DNA from: Symbiodinium natans | Taxonomy: Eukaryota > Sar > Dinophyceae > Suessiales > Symbiodiniaceae | Assembly (NCBI GenBank): GCA_905221605.1 | Contig: CAJNDS010002292.1 | Coordinates: 62,001-126,000, forward strand | Length of the DNA stretch: 64,000 nucleotides | Reading direction: 5' to 3' | Shown here: positions 45,057 to 56,900 of the stretch, piece by piece | Position numbering within the stretch: the first letter of the stretch is position 1 | Layout of the letters: every line of letters starts with the position of its first letter | The notes under the pieces: generated by a model | The model's database searches: none | What the model was told of the DNA's origin: nothing | Seen by the model: only the letters and a program-made list of their open reading frames with translations | Position numbers and translations under genes: made by a program

Positions 45057-45157
45057 CCCTCCCCAAACAAACATGTAACCCCATAAAGGGTCCTATTTAA
45101 AAGGGCAGCAGTCTGTGTACGGCCCTTTATGGGGTTCAATGTTTGTTTGGGGGAGGG
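45057..45157. repeat. Strong foldback: 34-nt arms with 32-nt loop
   Basis: The left arm (45057-45090) and right arm (45123-45157) are reverse complements except for one extra base and a TGA/GTA swap, about 31 of 34 paired. The arms contain CCCCAAACAAACAT and CCCCATAAAGGG. This could be a foldback element, an inverted duplication or a hairpin RNA precursor. Confidence 0.85.
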
Positions 45158-46480
45158 AGCCTTTTGGGTTTGGGGTTTAGGGATTAGGAGCAATTGTGAA
45201 ACGCCTAAATTACCTAGTAGTAGGGTAAGCTACTTGGGGTAGTATCATCCCTATATGTTCACCATGATACCCGACAAGTAAGATTTAAATTAGTAAGCTT
45301 GATCCTCAGGGCTCCATAAAAAAGAGCCCAAAGCTTATTCTAGTTCTTCAGGACACTACACTGTTGCTATTCTTTCTGTGGCTCAGCGAGGTTTAAGGTC
45401 TAGGAAGGTTAGAGGGCGTGGCTAAAGAGTCTAGGGTTTCTTGGTGTCCTGCCGCGCGGGGTAGATATATGGAGAACAAGCTATGAACATCAATCCTGAA
45501 AGAGATCACGATTTAGATCAGCCCCTCCCCCATGCGTTTGTCGTAGCAAGGCATTGGAGCAGTCAGACCCTGCACCCAGCAGGCTTGAGCGACATGTAGC
45601 GCAGCCTCAGAACTCGGTGTAAACCCACAGACCAGAGACCCTTTCAAGAACGGCAGGTGTGGCTTCATTTGGGCGACCTCATGCAGGCAACTCGAACAGA
45701 ACCCTCGGTTGCCATGTCGGGCATCAGCGAGCTTGAAGCATGCTGACTGCCACGGTTTCCTGGGCACATCCAAGTCTTGTCATGAGGCGCCTCCCAGATC
45801 GGCATAGGTTCCGTTCTGCACAATGCAAGCATCCTGTGAGTACTGCTGTTGATTTTTGCATAGGTCTTTTTGTTCACGGTTTCCCCAATCCCAGCTTCTG
45901 CTCGGGCGTGATGCCTGGAGTAGCTGTTCGGGTGGTTCGTGTTCCCACTTCGCGCATTTGTCCAAATCTGCAGTTCAGGCTTGAGGGGAGCTTGAAGTGC
46001 GGTTTGTCTCACCAGATCGAAACTCTCGGCCTCCTGCCCTTGCTCCGCAGGGGCACACGGCCTTGGCGGCGAGTTTGAACTGAAGTAGCAGTTGCAGTCA
46101 AACTTCGACCCTAAACGTGGGGAAAGCCTTCGCCAATGCTTCTCAGTCTGAGAAACATCTCTAAAGCTGCACTGAGCACGACACCTCAACCCACAAGTCT
46201 TGAAATCCGAAACTTCGAAGAGGTAGCTTAAAGTGATCTGCTTTACAGGACCCCCCCCTTAACTCCGAAACCCTTTTCGTTCCCAAACCCCGAAATCCTC
46301 CCTCCCTCCCCCCCCCTTGCCCCAGCAGTCCCTTAAAAGGGAAATGGGAAGGCCAACCATGGGGGACCTCAAATTACAGACTACAGCGACCGCAGCTTTA
46401 TCCTTTCAGTTTATTCCTGCAAGAGCACTGAGAGCTGAAGCGCCAAACCTAAAGGCCGTCTAGGGCTATTGGGATGCTAG

Positions 46481-48132
46481 GTCATTTTTGCTTTTCTGTG
46501 GCTTTGGGGTGCTGAAGGTGGGTGGATTTAGGATTTAGGACTTCAGGTTTTTGAGCTTGCGCCATCTTCCTGATCCTTGCAAGTTGTACCTTCGGCCTCA
46601 CAACCCAGGCAAGGAAAAACCCCCCGTGTCCCCTCCATGGCCACCCCAATACTGTTGTTACTGCGCCCCGTCCATGACATGAGCGGAGCATCCTGAACGG
46701 AGACACAGAGGGAAGGGGCGAGAAGTTTTGCAGTTTGCAGAAAGACCTGGTGATTCTGAGCCAAAACAGAACAACTCTGACACCCTGCACGGCCCAAAAT
46801 TTGCAACCTTAAGGACCCAAAAGCCCCCCAAAAGTCTTATTGTGGTTTTTTCCCTGTACTTTGTTTTGTGCCACGTCGGTTGTTTTTGGCTGCTTGTCAT
46901 GGCTGCTATCGTACCCTACTTTACCCCGGCATGTGCCGTTTGCAAAGCATGCAAAGGGCAAGCCTCACAGCAACTTCTGTCTGCCAAAGCGAACAGCAAT
47001 TCGCCGATGTCACGTGTGCTGTGCGCTGGCTCACTAGCCAAGAAGCTGCTCCACCGCACCTTGACTGCTCCTTGCCGCAATGTCTTTCGAGCAAGTGCCC
47101 CGGATCGATGCCTCGACGTGGTTACGGCGACACAGACCATGAATCTGGTTTTGTTGATCGTATTCTCCGACACTTCCAAGGCAAAGGTTCATGATGGCCC
47201 AGCTGTGCACTTTCACATCGGTCCATATCGGTCCATGACAACCTTTAGAGTTTTGTTGAGGCTTGGAGGATGAGGCGGGGCAGCATGTGACAGTCGCAGT
47301 GTTGCCGGCATGCTGTTCATAAGCCAAGACCAGGGTCATTTCGCAAGCGAGATCACTGTCAGCGACAAGCTCTTCGTTTCGTTTTGCTTTTGCGCATGCG
47401 GTAGTTCGATTTCCCAAGTAACTTGCGCGCACATGCGCCCAAGAAAAAAGGTTTGGCCTTGGTACGAGAGCTCTAAAGCCCACAAACCTAGGTATTGCAG
47501 CATTATTAGCTTAACAGTGCACCCATGTGCGGGCTTTCAAAACTCGTCGCCCGCTTTGCGGCGTTTGTTTTCGTAGTCGACGCGGCTTGTGCATGCTGTG
47601 TGCCGTGACAGGATCCAAAAGCCCATAGGGCTGCCATTGCGTGCCTTTTGCAGCCGTACTTGGGAAGGTCCGTGCGCCAGCATCAGTTCAAGTTGCGTTG
47701 AAGCTGGCGGTGTGAGCATGTCGTTTTTGCTTGTCTGGGGCTTCAAGGTTTCAGTCACACCCTAGGGATGCAACAACTCTCGTGGTCAACGTGGGAAAAA
47801 CATCGCCATCTGAAGCCATCAGGGCCAGCCTCCCAGCATGTCATGACAGTGTGCTTTCATTATGTTTGTCGCAATTGCACGCGTCGGCACATGGCTCACA
47901 TCCGTTTGGCAGGACCGCGCGCTCTGGGATGTAGAGACTGGTTGTTTTTGTAGATGGTTGCTTCTGCGAAAGGTGTTGGCAGCCCTTCGAAGAGGTCGAG
48001 TGCAACAAAATGATTCACAGCTGCATCTGGAGCCTGCAGACATCTCCAGACCAATCTCATGCGTTGGCAAGTGAAGGTATTCCATTGTTCGTCTTTGATC
48101 GCCGCTTTTGACAAGGACAGAACTGTACTGGA
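46481..48132. other. Unassigned stretch
   Basis: Several frames of 60-180 codons but no recognised domain. It may include 5' exons of the PPR gene that follows. Confidence 0.35.
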
Positions 48133-48657
48133 GTGCGGTGTATCAGCTGCGACCCCCCAACTATTGTTTTCAATGAGTATGGCTTGTGTCATCCACGTGC
48201 GAAGGCAGGCGATTGGAAAGATGCGTTGAATCAACTGCGGGGCTCAGCTACGAGCGGCATTCAGCTCAACCAGGTTGGACACCTGTTCTCCATTTTCCAA
48301 AACCGTGGTAGCGAGTCCTGGTCACCGTATGCGCCAATCGAAGGTCTGCTACAACGCTGCGATCAATTCTTGCAGGGAGGACATTTGCTTCCCGAGCTCA
48401 ATACACGTCAGTTCAGCATGTTCACTGCTGCTTCAGCACATAGGCACCCAAATTGTAGAAGGGCCGAGCTTTTGCAGTTTAAAATGCTTTGCAAAAGCCG
48501 TTCTAGTGCGCAGGATTGGCAACGAGCGTCGTGCTTGCTGTGGGCCATGCGGTCCAGAAGTCTTCAATTGAACAGGAGTCAGAAGTTGGTCAGAAGAAAA
48601 GTGCAAACAAAAGCAGATACACATCTCACGGCAGGACAAGCTGCAATTCGTTGTTGA
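48133..48657 (+). CDS. PPR units, first cluster
   Basis: A frame of 174 codons with FNEYGLCHPRAKAGDWKDAL and, near its end, AQDWQRASCLLWAMRSRSLQL, both PPR-like. A frame-2 piece in between (VCYNAAINSC) suggests an intron or frameshift near 48300. Confidence 0.5.
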   Translation: MRCISCDPPTIVFNEYGLCHPRAKAGDWKDALNQLRGSATSGIQLNQVGHLFSIFQNRGSESWSPYAPIEGLLQRCDQFLQGGHLLPELNTRQFSMFTAASAHRHPNCRRAELLQFKMLCKSRSSAQDWQRASCLLWAMRSRSLQLNRSQKLVRRKVQTKADTHLTAGQAAIRC

Positions 48658-49011
48658 AAGCCTGGACATTTTCGCCCAGTTGCTTTCCACCACCCTCTCA
48701 TCCTGCATGGGCCATTGCAATGTCGCAGCTGATGAGCCTTGCGCAGATGAAGGCGTTGTGCAGCAGCTATTAGCGTTGCTGCTTGGACATTGCCAGTGTC
48801 CATTTCACAACCCTGCAGATTCGTGGTGATGGCTACACACTGACGACCATCGGGGCAGCTTGCGCGAGCACAGTGCCAGGCAATCAACAATGGCAGCATG
48901 CTGGCTTGTTGCATGGACTTAACAAGCGACGCTGGGACTCAAAAGTTGCTGTCGTAATGCTGTCAGAGCCCCAACTTCATTGCAGCAGGGGCAGCTCACC
49001 TGATACCATTT

Positions 49012-49449
49012 ATGCCATGTGGTCTGCCAAATGCCAAAGGTCAAGCCAACAGCTTCTCCCACAACAGCCTTTTGTCTACCTGTGAGAAAGCCAATTGCTG
49101 GGAGCTTGTCATGGAAGCTTGGCACTGGCCTGATTTTTCACAGCTGTGCTTGCATGTGCTGTGGACAGCTTTGTTTGCTGTTGTTTTTTCTGTAAACACC
49201 GTAAACACCGTCGTTGAGTGAACGGGGAGCGGCGAGGACATGGTGAGGGACCCATCCCTGCCATCTCCAACGACGATCAGCTTCAACACTGCTTTAGTTG
49301 CGAGTGGTTCAGCGGACGGGAACTGGCAGCATTCTCTGTGCATGCTTTCGTCAATGGTCACCCAGAAACAGCTTGAGCTCTATGTTCTTTTTGCTGTATA
49401 TGAGTATCAAATGGTTGATTCCTGTGTCTTGAGGGTGAAGCATGTCTGA
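49012..49449 (+). CDS. PPR units, second cluster
   Basis: Two adjacent frames: ANSFSHNSLLSTCEKANCW (49012-49140) and TTISFNTALVASGSADGNW with QHSLCMLSSM (49240-49375). Each is about one PPR unit, separated by a stretch with TGTAAACACCGTAAACACCG that is likely intronic. Confidence 0.5.
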
Positions 49450-51286
49450 ATCCATTGAGGCTGCAGTTCAATTACGCAGAAGCATTGTCAGCCACAATGC
49501 TCTCGGCACTGCACTGCAACGTGTGCTCCGCTGGCCACAAGTGCACCGCGCCTAGGTGCACAAGCACTGGGATTCAGTCCAGCTATTGAAGACCGTGGTT
49601 CCTGTGCTGCTGCAGGCTAGTCTTCATGGATCTGAGCCGTGCAGCTGCTTTGGTGCCTGATGGAGTGAGCAATCAGTCTAAAAAGATAGAGCTTGCAATT
49701 TTCTTGGAGATCAGATGCAGAGAAGCCATCGCAAGATTTGAGGCATTCTGACTTTGGTGAGCTCCCGTGCATCGGACTGGAAGATGGCTGCTTTGTTTCT
49801 GGAAGACAAAGCTTCAGCGGAACCATTCAAGATCAACGTTCTCAACGCCATGGTCGATGCTCTTCGCGAGGCAGGGGCTTATCAACAGCTTCGCCTTTCT
49901 GCTTTGATTCCACGAGCTTTTGCTTGGCTTCCGAGGCTCAAATTCCTCTTGTAACATGTGCCTGCGAATTGTAGAAGCCTTTGTCTGTTGCACAGCATGC
50001 TCGCGAAACGGCGCATATGGGAGCAGAAGCACATGACGAGTTGCAGCAAGCTCAAGCAATGAATTCGGGCAGACCGCGAGAGACAAACAGGCTAAACAGG
50101 CATTTTTCGTTCTGTGCTTGCGGAAAGCGTATGCTCTGCGTGAGCAGCGCCATTTGGACCTTGAATGGTGCGGGGTGCGTACCCCGGCAGCATATTGCAA
50201 AGAGCTTTCGTACGGATTTTCAGTGAGTATCATAGAGCTCCAATAGATGCCTTGTGGATCAGTGCAATCAAGCCCAGCTCTAGGAGAAATATGCGGACTT
50301 CGGACTTCGGTATGGAGATCATGTGCCATGAAAGGTCGGCCTCAACGTGTTAACATCTCAGCAGGTGCGGAGCTGAAGCTCATATTGCCCGCGGGGTGGG
50401 GAGGGGGGGGGGGCGGGGGAGGGGCCTTATTCACATCCTAATGCCTACAAAATCGTGGACCTGAATGCTTTGGCCCTCTGAAGGACCGCATGGACTGTGG
50501 CATCGCGAGATGGAGCTATAAGCCTGTGATCCGACTGGTTGGGATTACAAGCAGCCGGATCGGTTGCATTGCGTGGTGACTGTGAGTGCTTATGCAAGCA
50601 CAGAGGGGCCAACTAGCGGATTTTACTCAGCTGACTCGCAGCGTGTCAGCCTGCGGTGACAGATGGCACGTGGCCTGCAGTCTGCTGCACGAAGCTTTTG
50701 CTCGGAGCATCGTCCCTAACCATTTCAGCCAGGAGCTCAGCACAAACTGTTCGGGGTCATAAGGTTATGTCTGTGCATGGTGCGACAGACGGTGCCACGC
50801 CAACTGCACTGCAGGCTACAATGCGTGCATGGGCAGCAACCGCAAAGCCTGCAGGTGGGCTAGGGCCCACCTGTTGCTGACACAGTTTGAGACAGTAGCC
50901 CTGCGAACAGACGCTTGACTATCTGTTTGTGTCCCGGGTGTGTGTGTGTGTGTGCATATGTGTGCATCAATAACATCGGTTGACTCCAACTTCAACCCTT
51001 ATGTTCAAGGACTTGACGAGTTTCACTGTGGCAGCGAGCGCAGCTGCCAGGAGTCGGCAGTGGGGCCAGGCACTTGTCATGTGCTGAATTCGCTTTGGCC
51101 CAAGAGCCATGTGCATCCGTGCTTCAGTGTGTGCTGCTGCAAAGTAGTCAAGTAGTCCAGGCAACAGAGCTGTTGGCCATGCAGCTGCGCCAGGGATTGC
51201 TGCCCGACAGAGTATCGCTGGCCACCTGGCAAAACCGTTATGCACAGACCACTGACAACATCTGACCAGCGCGGACTGAAGAATAG

Positions 51287-51806
51287 TTGAGGGTTTGTGC
51301 AGTTTCGGAGGCTGCTTCGGCTTGTGAGACTGCTGCGTGGACTCGTGCAGTCGGCACGTTCCGGCATATGACACAGCTGCAGATCACACCGGACGTGACA
51401 AATGGCAACATTGCCATCTGTGCGTGTGAGAGGGCTGCAGCGTGGGTCGCTGGGCTCATGCTGTTGCGGCACTTGCCACAAGCTGCGACCAGAACGAACG
51501 AGATCACCTTCAACAGTGCAATCAGTGCTTGCTTGAGTCTGGGCCTCGATAAGCAAGCAGAGCCTTTCAAAGCCTGTTCTTGTCTCCTTGAAGGTTTCTG
51601 GCAAATTGTGTTGCAACTTGTGCTTTAGCTGAGGAAGTTGGCGTAGCACACACATGCTCTTGATCAACGCGATAGAATGTCGTCTGTCAGATCAGATCAG
51701 CTTTAATGCGTGCCTCAGTGCATGTGCAACAGCTGGGCTGTGGGCATACAGCTTGCAGCTGACAGATACAATGTCCCACTGTTGCTTCGTCCCGGAGACT
51801 TGTAAA
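51287..51806 (+). CDS. PPR units, third cluster
   Basis: 51347-51600 encodes TPDVTNGNIAICACERAAAW and NEITFNSAISACLSLGLDKQ, two clear PPR units in one frame. After a probable intron, 51670-51760 encodes SDQISFNACLSACATAGLW. These are the best PPR signatures of the region together with 52226-52430. Confidence 0.62.
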
Positions 51807-52096
51807 CATTTGTAGATGTTTGCCTTTGCATCAACTTCTGCATATCTCTGCATTCTCTACACTTGTGCGAAACAAAGGATGCCTTTTCCCGAAGTTCCAT
51901 CATCAGCGCTTGCAGAGATGAGTGGCAAGTTGCCGTCGGTGCTCTGGACGATGCTGGAGTTGCGAGCATCGTTTGCGCCTTGTTTGCCCAATGTTAATTG
52001 GAATCGCTTGCGTGCACCGCCTCGGCGGCCGGGCCGGCCCAATGGGGGGTAGCGTGCGTGGCAAAAACGTGAAAGCCCAAGTCATATGCCGCCTGA

Positions 52097-53011
52097 TTGG
52101 GGTTTCTAAGAGGTTCAGGAAGGTCCCGGCAGGTCCGTGGTTCGGATTGCGGCTCCTCCAAGCGGATCGGGCAGGTCCAAGAAGGACCAGGGGGGGTGGG
52201 GAGGTGTTCGGTGCAACAATCACACCGAGGTTACAATGCAGCGGTCAGTGCATCAGCCAGGGCGCTGCAGTGGGAAGTGGCTTTGGAAGTGCTGTGCGAA
52301 GCGCAAAAGCGCAGGTTGCAAGCTGACATTCTCAGCTTCAGCTCAGCCATCACGGCATGTCAGCGGTTGGCCAAGTGGCGCCCAGCAACTGAGATGTTCC
52401 AGAGCATGAGAGATGCTACTGTTACAGCTGATAGCATCTGTTTCTATGCAGCACCTCGACTGCCATTCTACTCCTCATTGTGGTGTACATCAACATATGT
52501 CAACAGTTTGCCTATCATCTTGGCACAGTCCTATGCATGCCCGTGCCCAGAGCTTCAATCAGTGCTTGTTAAAGTGGCGGAAAAGCCCGGCTTGGTGGGT
52601 CAGTGGAGCTTGTTTGCTGTTAATTTTGCTGCCAAGGTGTTGGCGTCTTTTGCAAATCTGCGAAGGTGGAAGGCCGTGATGCGATGTTTCAGTGACATGC
52701 AGCATTGCCGTCTGCAAGATCGTGTAGCCCATGGCACAGTACTCGCGGGCTATGCCCAATGTGGACAATGGCAGCGGGTCTTGCATGCCACTGCTTTCCG
52801 GCCAACGTTGCATGAAAGCATCGAAGATGTTGCCGTGGGTTGTGCCGTGGCTGAAGCGTGTCAACTGGGCCGCAGATGGCTAGAATTGCCCGGCGTTTTG
52901 GATGTCCTCGATTGCCTAGTTTGGCACGGGGTTGGACAGCTTGACCAAGAGAAGGATCGACAAAATAAGAGCGACTCAGTGCTGGCAGCATTGACTGCAG
53001 GTGCGGAGTGA
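52097..53011 (+). CDS. PPR units, fourth cluster (304-codon frame)
   Basis: From about 52226 the frame encodes GYNAAVSASARALQWEVALEVL, then ADILSFSSAITACQRLAKW with ATEMFQSM, then further on ANLRRWKAVMRCFSDMQ and GTVLAGYAQCGQWQRV. Residues before about 43 are probably not coding (vector-like Gly/Arg-rich frame over an intron). Confidence 0.62.
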   Translation: MGFLRGSGRSRQVRGSDCGSSKRIGQVQEGPGGVGRCSVQQSHRGYNAAVSASARALQWEVALEVLCEAQKRRLQADILSFSSAITACQRLAKWRPATEMFQSMRDATVTADSICFYAAPRLPFYSSLWCTSTYVNSLPIILAQSYACPCPELQSVLVKVAEKPGLVGQWSLFAVNFAAKVLASFANLRRWKAVMRCFSDMQHCRLQDRVAHGTVLAGYAQCGQWQRVLHATAFRPTLHESIEDVAVGCAVAEACQLGRRWLELPGVLDVLDCLVWHGVGQLDQEKDRQNKSDSVLAALTAGAE

Positions 53012-53796
53012 TTGGAATTGGAAGACCGAGTCAGAGCGAGTGATGTTCCCTGAGGCATTGCAGTGGAGATTTGGGTTGAGCTTGCTCTGTGTCATGGCTG
53101 AGGCTGAGCGTTCTCTGCATGGATGCTTTGCGCGTGTGCTGCTTCGCAACCTGCAAGCAAGTTGAGAGGATCGAGAGTGCATCTTCTCGAGGTTCGGGCT
53201 CTGCAGGATCGGGTGACGTCTAACACGCTGATGACTGTGCTCGGCGAGGCCCCTCACTAGCAGAGTTGTCGAGAGCGATACAGGGTGTCCTCGCAGACCA
53301 ATCAAGAGAATTGTGAGCCCAATGTGATTCAAGTTTTCATGCTTTCACGATCTTTCACGCACAACTCGGTCTTGGCAGAGCTTTGCAGGTGGCCTGCTGG
53401 CAGCTGTCCTTGAGCTACTTTTCTAGCGACGTCCATCCAGCGGATAGCTTCAGCACAACTGCCATGGCTACCGGGTTCGCAGCAGCACGTAGATGGCAAG
53501 GTGGGTTGGACATGGTGTCCAAGCCGCTTGCTTAAAGTTTGCTGCAGGTTGGAGTCTTGCAGACCCTTTTGTGCCTAGGGTTCAAGGCATCTTACTCGTA
53601 GGATCCTCTAGGGTTCTTCAGTTGCTTTATGCTGGTGTTGCAATTTGTTGCATCAGCAGGATCATCCAAGGCTTGGGCAGCTGAGAACCTCCTTGAGCGA
53701 GTCAGGCATGACTGCTGCCATTACCGCGTGCTTGCGGCACTGGCGCCGTGGACTAGGCGACTCAGAGCATCACGGCCCTTATAGCTTTGTAGTGCC

Positions 53797-53982
53797 TTGC
53801 CATTGGACTCTGAAGGACTCTTGAGCAAGCCGAATGCTGTCAACTACAACGCGGCCTTGGCCTGTACTGCCACCTCCTCTGACTGGCACGCCGCTACGCA
53901 CAGATTTGAGGCACATCCCACGGGCCAAAGAGAGCCCCGAGTGGAAACATTTTCGCATTGCTGCAAGGTTGCTGCCCTTTGA
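53797..53982 (+). CDS. Last recognised PPR unit
   Basis: A 61-codon frame with PNAVNYNAALACTATSSDW, a PPR-like start. What follows does not continue the repeat. Confidence 0.45.
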   Translation: MPLDSEGLLSKPNAVNYNAALACTATSSDWHAATHRFEAHPTGQREPRVETFSHCCKVAAL

Positions 53983-56900
53983 AGTTTGTATTTTCGCGCG
54001 AACTTTCTCTAGTACGTGTATGAGGCGTGCACGCGGCGTGCATGCAGGTCATGCAGCTTCTTCGACTGGTCGCAGACATCCTTTCGCACACCGCGGTCCT
54101 GGACTCTTGTGTGCAACCGTCTTTGTGGCGCTCGTCACTTTTGCAAAGGGAACATCTCCAAATGAGCAGGACGAAGTGCAGTTGGAACATGTTGGACCTA
54201 GTTGGAATGATAGTGTAGGCCGGCCGTAGCCTGCCTGAAAGTACTCCCTGATCAGGATGAAACTCGATCGGCTCAGCCTCAGCGCTTGCGTGTCTGCGTG
54301 CGAATTGGCATCCCAGCAAGCTTGACAACTTGTTCACCTTGCAAGCTCTTTGCTCCGTGCTAGCCTTGCTGATTTACGCAATCCACTGGGCATGGTCGTG
54401 TCTTCAGATACAGCCCCTCGTGGTTGCAGCCGAAAGCCAAGCTACGTCGTGGAGATGGAAGTGTGCACAGCTTCGATGCCTGGCACGGGGCCCCGCCGAC
54501 GTTGGCAATCGCGGGCCATCAGACCGTCAGAGTTTGCAGTTTGTAGAGCAGAAGGCTATGAAAGCTTGTGCAGGCTCGACGTGCAATTCATCCACGGAAG
54601 GTAGGTGCCACATTCGGAGTGAAAATCATGGAGTTCTCCTTCGTCTTCGGAATCGTCATGAACACCTGCACCACAGCTGGAATGGGCCTCGAGATCCTGT
54701 ACAGCAAGAACAACTTTCCATGGTCGGAGCATTCTGCTTTCAGATCCTGGCTATCTCGCGGAGGTTGAGGGGTTTGAGATAGCCCTATCAAAGCACTCAA
54801 GCATGAGAGTGAGTTCTGTTTTGCTCAAGAGGCCTCAGATCCATCTGAGACAGGCAAAGCGATTCACTACGCCTTCCGCTGGTTCCTCGAAGCGTGTGGA
54901 GATGCGGAACCCCCTTGGGGGAAGTTGCTCAGATCCGCTTGGTCATCTGGTCATTTGTCGCTTGGCCATTTCATCTTCTGTTGTGCAGCTGCTTTGCGGT
55001 GTGCTACTGCATCTTTTGACTGAAAGGATGCTGAAGAGTCTTTTGCCTTCATTCCAACATGACATATGAGAGACTACCCTGCAACTTCGTGGTGGCAGGC
55101 GAACTGAGATGCCAGTTGGGTACTTGACTGCAGCTTTGGTCAATGGCATTGGCCGCACAAAAGTGTGCAATATTTTTCAATAGCCACATGTCGTTTGCTG
55201 AGATGCATGAGGTGTTGAAGGGTACTGACGAGCCCCGTACCCAGTGACGGGAAGCGACCCCTAGTAAGAACCCTTTGCAGCTCTGTAGTATGAGTTGTGG
55301 CAACAACCCCATCGTGTACCTGCGGCTCAAGTTTTGTCCGCTCCAGCTTCTTGTACGGCACGGCCTGTGTAAGCCATGCCGCTGGTTACCGTGCTCACCG
55401 ATGTTGATGCTGTCGTTGCAGCCAAGAAAGAGGCTATGGCCGTAAAAGGATTCTTGTGAACAGGGAGAGGGAAGTCAACAAGTTGCAGGTTACAGCTATG
55501 GTTCACAACGCCTGGACCTATTTAAAGCTCGGACTTGTCGTGTCGCGTCGAGATACATGTGCCCTTTGTAGGAGAATCCACTGAGGCTGTGAAAAATGCC
55601 CTGGGCAAGCCGGACATGTACATCACAGTTGCGCTGACGAAGGCATGACTGGTTTTTGCCCTGTCGTATGGCAACACTGTAGAATGATCATCAGAATGAT
55701 CAGAATGCTCAGGCCGAGTGCATCACTGTTGGAGGGCAGGAGGCATCGGTGGCCAGGTGCCCAAAGAAGCAGTAGTTCACTCCATTTCACCCATCGTAGG
55801 TACAAGTGATCCAAAACGCTTCCTCAGGTCGTTGAAATCGACTCAATTGGTGGTGACTTCGGTGCTGTCATTGGGGCTATTGCCGATGGCTTGAAGGAGC
55901 GCTTCCCTTGATGGCCAGTCGTGTGATGCAGAAGTGTCGAGTCAGGCGCATGGCGTCGAGCCCTCCAAGGCCAATTCGCCGATCTGTGACACGTGCCTTG
56001 CCTATTCCCATTTGTCCTCTGCAGGTCACAGGAACTTTCCGGGGAGTTTCCTTCAAGGACCTGACCTGGATCTTCTGTGAGCAATCGTTTGAGCTGCGCG
56101 CGAGGGCCGCGAGTGCTGGCCAGGAGTTTGCGATGAACGGTCGTCCTCTTGGCTGAGGTGGTGCCGTAGGCCAGTCGACGTCACAAGTATCAGTACCAGG
56201 CGCTGCTGGAATTTTAATTTCAATGCCCTGCGTCATGTGGTTAATGTCGTTGTATAGTGTGCCGTATGGTGCAAGACCTGGTTCCCCAGGGAGACATGGG
56301 CACAACTGCCTAACACAGTTTGCCTCTGTGTGCCTGGGCAGACCAGACATCGGACCAAACAAAAAAGTGCTGCCCAGATCAAGTACAAGCCTTCAGTCGA
56401 TGCCTGCTGAAAGCAACGGAAGCTGAATTCATGCCGGTTTCAGTGTGAGGTCATTGCTCAAGATGGTGGGAGCAGACGGCAGAAGTAACTTCTGGATGCT
56501 GACAGCATTAATACTATGCCTTGAGTTACCTTTATCTCGTAGCAAACTACAGCCTTGTTGAAGAACTACCGACCACATACACCACCTTTCAGGGACAGGC
56601 AGTCGTCACAGAAGCATGCAAGCAGCTAGCGATATGCTCTGGACCGAATGGAGGCCGCTCTGGCGTGACGCGATTTGCAGGCTCAACTCCATAAGCATTC
56701 GGTTCTGTGAGGACACGCCGCCTACACTCGCTGGAGATGAGTTGGATGTCCGTGCAATTCAGGCACGAGTTGCGAAAGAGCTCTGTGTTTTGAGATGCGC
56801 AGCTTCTGCGTCAGAAATACACTCAACGACATAATGCAGGTGTGGGCAGCATCCCAAGAGCAGGTGGCTGAGGAGGTGCCACTTGCAACAAGTTTTGACA

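Larger units (their letters stand above)
39504..46480. other. Gene-poor region with telomere-like heptamers
   Basis: No gene was recognised in about 7 kb. Degenerate CCCTAAA/TTTAGGG words occur throughout (for example 40125-40192, 40385-40406, 41230-41246, 41585-41612, 44024-44110, 44984-45006, 45170-45186). There are also poly-G (41143-41162), T13/G runs (44925-44956) and GC-rich low-complexity tracts. ORFs here are chance frames. Confidence 0.6.
48133..53982 (+). pseudogene. PPR-repeat protein, many-exon or decayed
   Basis: Units of the dinoflagellate PPR type (x-F/Y-N-A-x-I-S-A-C ... W..AL..L..M) recur on the plus strand over about 6 kb in changing frames. PPR proteins bind single-stranded RNA, mostly in plastids or mitochondria. 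Units seen: 48166-48280 (GDWKDALNQL), 48330-48370 (VCYNAAINSC), 48515-48590 (QDWQRASCLLWAM), 49036-49130 (FSHNSLLSTCEKANCW), 49265-49350 (TISFNTALVASGSADGNW), 51400-51580 (two units), 51685-51760, 52226-52430 (two units), 52640-52780 and 53830-53930. Spacer lengths and frame changes fit one or two units per exon with introns, but in-frame stops make partial decay possible. N-terminal targeting sequence and start not found. Confidence 0.6.

Noticed and set aside
55829-55908. Chorismate-synthase-like block (DSIGG)
   Set aside because: Only a few residues agree and the family's other conserved blocks are not found nearby.
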